Positions 31,819-37,424 of a DNA stretch of 37,424 bases are shown here, piece after piece. The DNA is from Candidatus Methanoperedens nitratireducens. Its GTDB lineage: Archaea > Halobacteriota > Methanosarcinia > Methanosarcinales > Methanoperedenaceae. Position 1 is the first letter of the stretch. Each line of letters opens with the position of its first letter. The notes below the pieces were generated by a model. The model was not told the origin of the DNA, did not search any database, and worked only from the letters and a program-made list of their open reading frames with translations. Made by a program: the position numbers and the translations under genes. The stretch spans positions 1 through 37,424 of the forward strand of contig NZ_FZMP01000206.1 of the NCBI RefSeq assembly GCF_900196725.1. The letters run 5' to 3'.

Positions 31819-33279
31819 ATGAGAATTTGCATAGCATACCCCCCAATATTGAAAAACGGCAGGTATCCCCTCCTGGGGCAGAACAGGCAATTCCGATATT
31901 CAAGCTCAGAGGCTGTCAGGATTTACCCGATAGTACCTGCAACTGCTGCGACCATTCTTCACCAGGCAGGATATGATGTTCTTTTTCTTGATGGGATAAA
32001 CCAGCGACTCAATCCTGAATCGTTCAAAGAAAAATTAGATGCTTTCAATCCCGACCTGCTGGTAATGGAGACAAAAACGCCGATCATCAGGCAACACTGG
32101 GATTATATCGGTAGAATAAAAAAGGGACGAGAGATCAAATGCGTACTGGTTGGAGACCATGTCTCAGCCCTGCCCGAAGAAACAATGAAGCACAGCAGTA
32201 CAGATTATGTCATAACCGGAGGTGACCATGATATCGGTCTGTTGAGCCTGTGCCGTCATCTTTCGGAGGGGCTACCTCTATGCGGCGGTATCTGGTACAG
32301 GGAGAACGGGCAAATAAAAAACACCGGTGAACCTGTTCCGATACCTGATCTGGATAAACTGCCTCTCATTGACCGGGAACTGACAGGCTGGGAAAATTAT
32401 GGTGAAGCCTACCTCTATAAACCATGCACTTACATCATGTCAGGGCGGGGATGCGGAGGAGGACCGCGAGGAGTTGGAACATGCGGCTTTTGCGTATGGC
32501 AGCATAATTTCTGGAACTGCAAGGCACGTCTGCGTTCGCCGCAGAGTGTGGCAGAGGAGATAGAGCAACTTGTTAATAAATATAAGGTGAAAGAGGTCTT
32601 CGATGACAACGAGGGGGGTGCGGTCTGGAACAAAAAATGGATGAGGGAATTCTATTCGGAAATGAAGGATAGGGGACTGCCGGGCAGGGTAATGCTTTCC
32701 ACGAACGCCAGGGCGGATACGCTTGATGAGGAAACCTGCAAGCTCCTGAAAGATACAGGTTTTCGACTTTTAAAAGTCGGTCTTGAATCAGGAAATAACA
32801 AGACACTTCAAAAACTGAACAAAAAAGAGACCGTGGAGGATATAAAAGCGGGAGTTAAAAATGCCAAAGACCACGGGCTGATCGTCATGCTGACAATAAT
32901 GGTGGGATATCCCTGGGAAACTCTTGAAGATGCAGAAAAAACGTATCAAGTAGCCCGCGAATTAATGCTGTACAAAACGAAATTCGGGGATTCGCTGCAG
33001 GCAAGCGTGATAGTCCCGTACCCGGGAACTCCTCTGTATGAAGAAGCTGTTGAAAAGGGGTGGTTCATTGTCGATCCTAAAGATTATGAGAAACTTGATA
33101 TGTCACAGCCCGTCCTGAAAACGCATCCTGTGCCGCTTGAGTGGTGCGACAGGATGTGGGGTATACATAAAGAGCCCATGTTCATCACAAAATCAATGTT
33201 GACGCTCAGGTCGTTCAATGACCTGAAACTTGCGTACACGGGGTATAAGTCGGTGTCGGGGCATAAGAAGGATTTTTAA
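31819..33279 (+). CDS. radical SAM protein with B12-binding-like domain and CX9CX2C motif
   Basis: The 486-residue protein has an N-terminal B12-binding-like fold (about 1-145: AYPPILKNGRYPLLG, CVLVGDHVSALPEETMKHS, DYVITGGD). A radical SAM barrel follows (about 200-430). Its cluster cysteines are C212, C222 and C225 (SGRGCGGGPRGVGTCGFCVW), so the first gap is nine residues where family members usually have three. Later barrel features are intact: FDDNEGGAVW, STNARADTLD, LKVGLESGNNKTLQKL and IMVGYPWETLED. It lies between glycosyltransferase genes with short spacers. A carbon-methylating or rearranging role on a lipid or sugar is possible but inferred only from position. Confidence 0.8.
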   Translation: MRICIAYPPILKNGRYPLLGQNRQFRYSSSEAVRIYPIVPATAATILHQAGYDVLFLDGINQRLNPESFKEKLDAFNPDLLVMETKTPIIRQHWDYIGRIKKGREIKCVLVGDHVSALPEETMKHSSTDYVITGGDHDIGLLSLCRHLSEGLPLCGGIWYRENGQIKNTGEPVPIPDLDKLPLIDRELTGWENYGEAYLYKPCTYIMSGRGCGGGPRGVGTCGFCVWQHNFWNCKARLRSPQSVAEEIEQLVNKYKVKEVFDDNEGGAVWNKKWMREFYSEMKDRGLPGRVMLSTNARADTLDEETCKLLKDTGFRLLKVGLESGNNKTLQKLNKKETVEDIKAGVKNAKDHGLIVMLTIMVGYPWETLEDAEKTYQVARELMLYKTKFGDSLQASVIVPYPGTPLYEEAVEKGWFIVDPKDYEKLDMSQPVLKTHPVPLEWCDRMWGIHKEPMFITKSMLTLRSFNDLKLAYTGYKSVSGHKKDF

Positions 33280-33286
33280 ACTACCC

Positions 33287-34369
33287 ATGAAAAAACAGTA
33301 CAATATAATAATAATTTATTCCAGATCGCAAGAGAGCGGAGGAGCGCTGAGAGCTTCATATATAGCTGAATACCTGTCAAAGCGCGGGCACAATGTCAGA
33401 TTCATCAAACCTTTAAGAAGACTGCCATTTCAGTTAGATTTTCCTGTCTCCTTGATATATTATCTATTAAAGACGATTTTCATGGATTGTGACTTTATAA
33501 TAGTGGTCAAGCCATATCCCAATACGTGCATTCCTGCAATATTCAAAAAACTGCAGAATAAAAAGATCATCCTTGATATCGATGACCTGGATTATGCCTA
33601 CAGGGAGGGGGTTCTGATGCATGCTGGAAGGTTCCTGCAGGAGCCATTCCCGCGGTTCTTTGATGCGATCACGGTCCATAACGATAATCTGCGGGATTTC
33701 CTTATAAAGGAATGGAATATCCCGGAGCGGAAAATCCATAGCCTGCCTCAGGGAATCGACCTGGAGCTTCTCGATGGAAAAAATATCGACCGCGACCTCA
33801 GGAAGAAATTAGGTCTTGAAGGTCGTCACATAATTACCTTTACCGCGCACCTGGATGTCTCTACAGACATGAAACCGATACTGGAGGCTATAAAAATAGT
33901 AAGGGAAAAAATCGAAAACTGTACCCTCCTGGTAGCAGGGAGGGGACCTTACCAGAAGAGTTTTGAAAGGCTTGCCAAAGACATGGGTTTAGAATCAAAT
34001 GTTATTTTTACAGGACCTTTTGAGATAGAACTATTACCAAGCTACATAGCGCTTGGCGATACATGCATAGTTTATTACGAGGACAGGATGGTAAACCATT
34101 TTAGAACATCCATGAAGCTCAGGGAGTATCTGGCTATGGAAAAACCGGTAGCATGCAATGATATTGGGGACCTCAGGCAATTCAAGGAATACACTTACCA
34201 GAGTAAAACTGATGTCAGGGACTTTGCTGATAAGATCGTTGAAGCTCTGACGTGTAAGAGCAACAGACCCGCCGAGGGGTATAATTATGTTATAAAAAAT
34301 TTCTCCTGGGAAAAAATAATAGAGAACTTTGAAACGGATACTTTAGATCCATTATTAAACACTACCTGA
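33287..34369 (+). CDS. GT4-family glycosyltransferase
   Basis: I choose ATG 33287, just after the preceding stop, over an upstream overlapping start; this gives 360 residues. The fold is GT-B: an N-terminal acceptor domain (IIIYSRSQESGGALRASYIAEYL) and a C-terminal donor domain with TAHLDVSTDMKPILEAI, LLVAGRGPYQ, IFTGPFEIELLPSYIALGD and LREYLAMEKPVACND. It probably adds a sugar in surface polysaccharide synthesis. Donor and acceptor are unknown. Its end overlaps the end of the next minus-strand gene by 15 bases. Confidence 0.85.
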   Translation: MKKQYNIIIIYSRSQESGGALRASYIAEYLSKRGHNVRFIKPLRRLPFQLDFPVSLIYYLLKTIFMDCDFIIVVKPYPNTCIPAIFKKLQNKKIILDIDDLDYAYREGVLMHAGRFLQEPFPRFFDAITVHNDNLRDFLIKEWNIPERKIHSLPQGIDLELLDGKNIDRDLRKKLGLEGRHIITFTAHLDVSTDMKPILEAIKIVREKIENCTLLVAGRGPYQKSFERLAKDMGLESNVIFTGPFEIELLPSYIALGDTCIVYYEDRMVNHFRTSMKLREYLAMEKPVACNDIGDLRQFKEYTYQSKTDVRDFADKIVEALTCKSNRPAEGYNYVIKNFSWEKIIENFETDTLDPLLNTT

Positions 34370-35539
34370 TGCTTTATTATATACTTCCAAGGTTTGAGCA
34401 GCTACTTTTTTCCAGGTAAAATTCTCCAGCACTCTTTTTCTGCCTTCTTTTCCGAACCTTGCCAGGGTATCCTCATCAGACAACAATTTTTTTATAGCGC
34501 AGTAGATTGAATCTGAGTCCGCCGGCGGAACCAGAAGTCCGGTATGCCCGTCTACAATAGCATCTTCCACACCGCCTATGTTAGCCCCGATACAAGCCTT
34601 GCCGCTAGCCATGGCTTCAAGGTAAACTATACCGAATCCTTCCATGAGAGAGGGAACAACGAAGAGGTCGCATGCTGCATAGATTTTGGGCAAATCATCC
34701 GTATCTGTACGCCCCATAAGAAAAACCGATTTAGATAAGCCAGACTCGTTTATAGCAGCCCTGACATTATTTTTTAAAGGTCCGTCTCCTACGACTATTA
34801 GCTTCGCCTCAGGGAATTCCTTAACAATCTTAGAAAAGGCGGATATGAGGTATTCAATACCTTTTTGGAAATCCAGCCTGCCTACGAACAGGATTACCTT
34901 TTCTGCTGCAATACCAAGTTTCTTCCTGATCTCCGTGCCGTCAATATCCGGATTAAACCGGTTTATATCGACAGCATTTGGTATTATGCTGAGCTTATCC
35001 GGTTGTATGCCGTATTCTGCCGTTACGCTTTTTGCGGTATAATTGCTTACTGCGATTAATCTATCCGATTTCCGGCAGAGCAGCTTGCTATTATATTCAA
35101 GATAGTCTATTTTTCTATGGATGGCATATTTAAAATATTCAATGTTGCTCGTACTTGCACGATATATCCGCCTTTCCTCTGCATACGGATGATGTATTGT
35201 TGCGATTACCGGGGTCTTCTTTTTATTGCCGGGAATGATAATTCCATTGTAATCGCTTGTGTTGTGTATAATGTCTATTTTTCCCGGAGCACCGTTTTCC
35301 AGTATCTTCCTGGCATCTATACTAAAGGAGAGCATCTTTGGAAGTACGCGTGACTTCGGGAGGCGTATAACCCTTATGTCTCCCTCTTTTGAGATATCCA
35401 TGCTCTTTCCTGAGGTTGTTGTTATTACAGTGATATCGTTCCCCATATCATTCAAGGCTGATGCTAAACCGGAAGTGTAAGCGGCTTCCCCGCCGATTTG
35501 CGGGGGGTATTCGTAAGTAATAAAACATATGGAAGTCAT
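34355..35539 (-). CDS. GT4-family glycosyltransferase
   Basis: The 394-residue GT-B enzyme has an N-terminal FITYEYPPQIGGEAAYTSGLA (split as YEYPPQIGG and AAYTSGLASAL), VSNYTAKSV and IIPNAVDINRF. In the donor domain there are FVGRLDFQKGIEYLI, VVGDGPLKN and the EX7E motif near PSLMEGFGIVYLEAMASGKA. These are the features of retaining GT4 enzymes such as mannosyl- and glucosyltransferases for glycans. It converges with the other GT4 gene. The sugar is not known. Confidence 0.9.
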   Translation of the reverse strand: MTSICFITYEYPPQIGGEAAYTSGLASALNDMGNDITVITTTSGKSMDISKEGDIRVIRLPKSRVLPKMLSFSIDARKILENGAPGKIDIIHNTSDYNGIIIPGNKKKTPVIATIHHPYAEERRIYRASTSNIEYFKYAIHRKIDYLEYNSKLLCRKSDRLIAVSNYTAKSVTAEYGIQPDKLSIIPNAVDINRFNPDIDGTEIRKKLGIAAEKVILFVGRLDFQKGIEYLISAFSKIVKEFPEAKLIVVGDGPLKNNVRAAINESGLSKSVFLMGRTDTDDLPKIYAACDLFVVPSLMEGFGIVYLEAMASGKACIGANIGGVEDAIVDGHTGLLVPPADSDSIYCAIKKLLSDEDTLARFGKEGRKRVLENFTWKKVAAQTLEVYNKASGSV

Positions 35540-35561
35540 CTTAAGATTATTAGAGAGATTT

Positions 35562-36422
35562 TTATGAGACTTTACGTTTTACTTCTCTTATTGTGGATGT
35601 ATATTCGTAAAAAGTTGATGTGAATGTTTTATTTTCTAAAGCTACTGGTAATTCCTTTTCAAGATCAGTATTATTGGCGTATGTAAAAAAATATCTGGTA
35701 AAAAAAGGTGCTATTGCTGAAATATTTTTTTGCTGTGAATAATATACCATGGCCTTTATCCACTTATTATTAACTTCTTCTAACCATGCCTTATCAACAT
35801 TTTTCCAATCAATCCAAGTCTCTGTAATCCAAACTTCTCTATTATTATTATGAGCTGCGCTTATTACTTTATCAAAAATATCCATTTTGAGACCATAATT
35901 GTTTAATCCAATTATATCGACTCCTGAAACCGTCATTGTCGAATTTATAATATTAATCTCATTTTGATTTTTTGATGTAGCTATTATTGTTTTAGTCGAA
36001 GGATTGTATTTTTTAATTTTATTTGCAGACTCAACTATTAGAATTTTCCAGTTTGAAACAGAAACATTCCCAAGATAAGCATTTTTTATATTTGTTTCGG
36101 GTTCAATTACAATAGCAAAATAATCCGGTTTATATTCAGGGACTACCTTATCAATTGTTGTTAACTCATTAGTGACGTACTCGTTCCATGTCATTTTTTT
36201 GATAGGCGTATAAGCTTGAAATACTACATACAATTTTTTGTTAGTTTTTTTAATTTTGTTGAATAGATCGTAGTATTTCTGTTCTTGCGAGGTCCATGTT
36301 GGTGATAGATAAATCGCGATTGTATCGACATTAGCATCTTCCAAAAGTTCGATATACTTATAATTTATATCATTTGTACTTTTTTCAGTAACTAATGGTG
36401 GTATAATACCGATAAACTCCAT
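35562..36422 (-). CDS. glycoside hydrolase-like TIM-barrel protein, AT-rich
   Basis: The 286 residues look like a GH-A clan barrel. Strand motifs carry a candidate acid/base Glu107 (AIVIEPETN) and nucleophile Glu201 (VWITETWIDW), with IIGLNNYG between. The start at ATG 36422 has no signal peptide, but the AT-rich upstream lipoprotein suggests the pair acts at the surface. The region is richer in A and T than neighbours and lies near an IS element, so it may be acquired. A glycan-cutting role fits the adjacent glycosyltransferases. The family could not be fixed by eye; no binding module is present. Confidence 0.55.
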   Translation of the reverse strand: MEFIGIIPPLVTEKSTNDINYKYIELLEDANVDTIAIYLSPTWTSQEQKYYDLFNKIKKTNKKLYVVFQAYTPIKKMTWNEYVTNELTTIDKVVPEYKPDYFAIVIEPETNIKNAYLGNVSVSNWKILIVESANKIKKYNPSTKTIIATSKNQNEINIINSTMTVSGVDIIGLNNYGLKMDIFDKVISAAHNNNREVWITETWIDWKNVDKAWLEEVNNKWIKAMVYYSQQKNISAIAPFFTRYFFTYANNTDLEKELPVALENKTFTSTFYEYTSTIREVKRKVS

Positions 36423-36448
36423 TTTATTATATCTCTGAGGATACCAGT

Positions 36449-36828
36449 CTATGATTTTTTATCAAGCCAACTATTTATATCTTCAATCTGCTTTTGATAC
36501 TCTGGTGGTATTTTTGAAGCTTGTAAAGATTTTGTAGTTGAGTTTATTAGTTCATTAGGTGTTTCGTTTAGTTTAACGTTTTCAAGTTCTTTAAATGCTT
36601 GGTTTAATAAGTCACTAGTATGTTTGTAATCATTTTTTTCATATGAGGTTCGAGCATCTTCTATCAGACTATCTACTACAGACAAATTGTATCCATTGGC
36701 TTTTTTCTCGTTATATATATTATTGATATCTGAAATTTTTTTTGTAACTGTTCCTTTGTAATATCTTTTTTTTCTACGCAGCCGCTAATAAAAATAACTA
36801 CAAGAATTAATAGAAAAAAATGTTTCAT
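36449..36828 (-). pseudogene. small lipoprotein gene with one-base homopolymer frameshift
   Basis: From ATG 36828 the frame begins MKHFFLLILVVIFISGCVEK, a lipoprotein signal with lipobox ISGC. It goes out of frame after an A8 run (36736-36743, T8 on the plus strand). With one more A it joins KKISDINNIYNEKKANGYNL and the helical region SVVDSLIEDARTSYEKNDYK onwards, ending at 36449, about 126 residues. The open part alone (from 36685) has no export signal. The mature part is helical, with Asn and Lys, of unknown role. It is followed by the glycosidase-like gene and is probably co-transcribed. Confidence 0.6.
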
Positions 36829-37028
36829 GTTACGTAAATTCTGTGTTTGCATTAAAATTCCTCGCGAGTGTAATTAATAGGTTTTATTAAATATAACGTT
36901 TCTGTTGATTAATAAAAGTTTTTACAATCTCAGTATAATGCACTAAAAATGTGCTCATAATTGAATCAATAAATTACTGAGTAAGTTAAAAAGCGAGCAT
37001 AAATTAAATATTAACCATTCGTCATCGG

Positions 37029-37424
37029 TTAAGCCCACCAGTCGTCCCTGAACCGATATCGATTGACTTGTGGATCAAGTGCCTGACTTGAATAGACATT
37101 CATAACTGTCATAATGGTTCTTTCAATTCCATAATATCCAAGTATCAGAGTAAGTTGTCTATCGGCATTTTCAGCAAAAATCGTACTCCATCGCAATTGT
37201 GTAAAACGAGAACCAATATCTTTTGGATTATACCTCCGAACTAATGAATATATTCTCCTGCTTACAAAAAGTGTAAGAATCGATATCCAGATATAGGCTT
37301 CGATAATTTGTGTGTTCTTTGTATTCACAACATCTAGGGCGTATCTGCTTTTCAATTCTTTAAAAAGAAGTTCAATATCCCATCTTGCACCATAGAGTTT
37401 TGCAATATCCTCAGGAGACTTTTT
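37029..37424 (-). CDS. IS4-family transposase, C-terminal part (cut by the window edge)
   Basis: The open frame runs through the right edge to a stop at 37029. Before the first Met at 37355 it reads YGARWDIELLFKELK, an exact Y-x2-R-x3-E-x6-K match to the YREK signature of IS4-type DDE transposases; the Glu is the third catalytic acid. The end of about 100 residues (IIEAYIWISILTLFVSRRIY and beyond) is intact. The rest lies outside the window. It marks an insertion element beside the AT-rich accessory genes; terminal repeats were not found. Confidence 0.85.
   Translation of the reverse strand, partial: KKSPEDIAKLYGARWDIELLFKELKSRYALDVVNTKNTQIIEAYIWISILTLFVSRRIYSLVRRYNPKDIGSRFTQLRWSTIFAENADRQLTLILGYYGIERTIMTVMNVYSSQALDPQVNRYRFRDDWWA

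Noticed and set aside
36990..37028. Terminal inverted repeat of the IS4 element
   Set aside because: The other end lies outside the window, so no repeat pair can be shown.

Overview
The window looks like chromosome of a methane-cycling archaeon, most likely a 'Candidatus Methanoperedens' (ANME-2d) relative or another Methanosarcinales-type lineage. This is an inference from gene content. The signs are a type-2 seryl-tRNA synthetase with the Methanosarcina zinc ligands, a dihydropteroate-synthase-like protein of the methanopterin lineage, the futalosine-pathway menaquinone enzyme MqnC, XPB helicase with Bax1, TrmY, and a Rieske/cytochrome b cluster with multiheme cytochromes c that end in archaeosortase-type (PGF) anchors. 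TATA boxes and short or absent leaders fit an archaeon. No tool was run; all domain calls are by eye.

Layout: 0.2-2.9 kb holds serS and a TPR-repeat protein, followed by tRNA-Leu(UAA). 3.0-3.9 kb is a long non-coding stretch with two related stem-loop elements in opposite orientation, each behind its own TATA box, plus a long imperfect hairpin and duplicated promoter-like modules. 4.2-7.8 kb is a minus-strand group: a DUF457-like protein, mqnC, the DHPS-like gene and marC, the last three overlapping. 7.9-10.7 kb is the XPB-Bax1 pair. 10.8-13.1 kb has two possible micro-genes and a secreted CHRD/SdrD-B-repeat protein. 13.2-16.4 kb holds DUF1614, ferritin-like, DedA, a DisA_N-like protein and dapF.

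16.4-20.9 kb is the centrepiece, a colinear operon of two paralogous hexaheme cytochromes c, a monoheme membrane cytochrome, a two-helix membrane protein, a Rieske protein, and cytochrome b split into b6-like and subunit-IV-like halves. It would make a menaquinol:cytochrome c oxidoreductase passing electrons out to surface-anchored hemes, and MqnC elsewhere in the window supplies the quinone pathway link. 20.9-26.5 kb has a glutaredoxin-like protein, a methyltransferase, a phosphohexomutase (GlmM-like), a JAMM peptidase, an orphan VapB-like antitoxin and a biotin-synthase-related radical SAM enzyme.

26.6-30.3 kb holds a broken cupredoxin lipoprotein, a metallo-beta-lactamase/rhodanese pair, TrmY and a cysteine-cluster protein. 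30.4-37.4 kb is a surface-glycan and accessory region: a GT2, a radical SAM protein with unusual cysteine spacing, two GT4 glycosyltransferases, an AT-rich glycosidase-like protein with a lipoprotein, and the end of an IS4-family transposase cut by the window edge.

Several genes (near 10.8, 26.83, 28.90, 29.91 and 36.74 kb) become intact if one base is added to a homopolymer run. This suggests systematic long-read undercalling, though real gene decay is not excluded.
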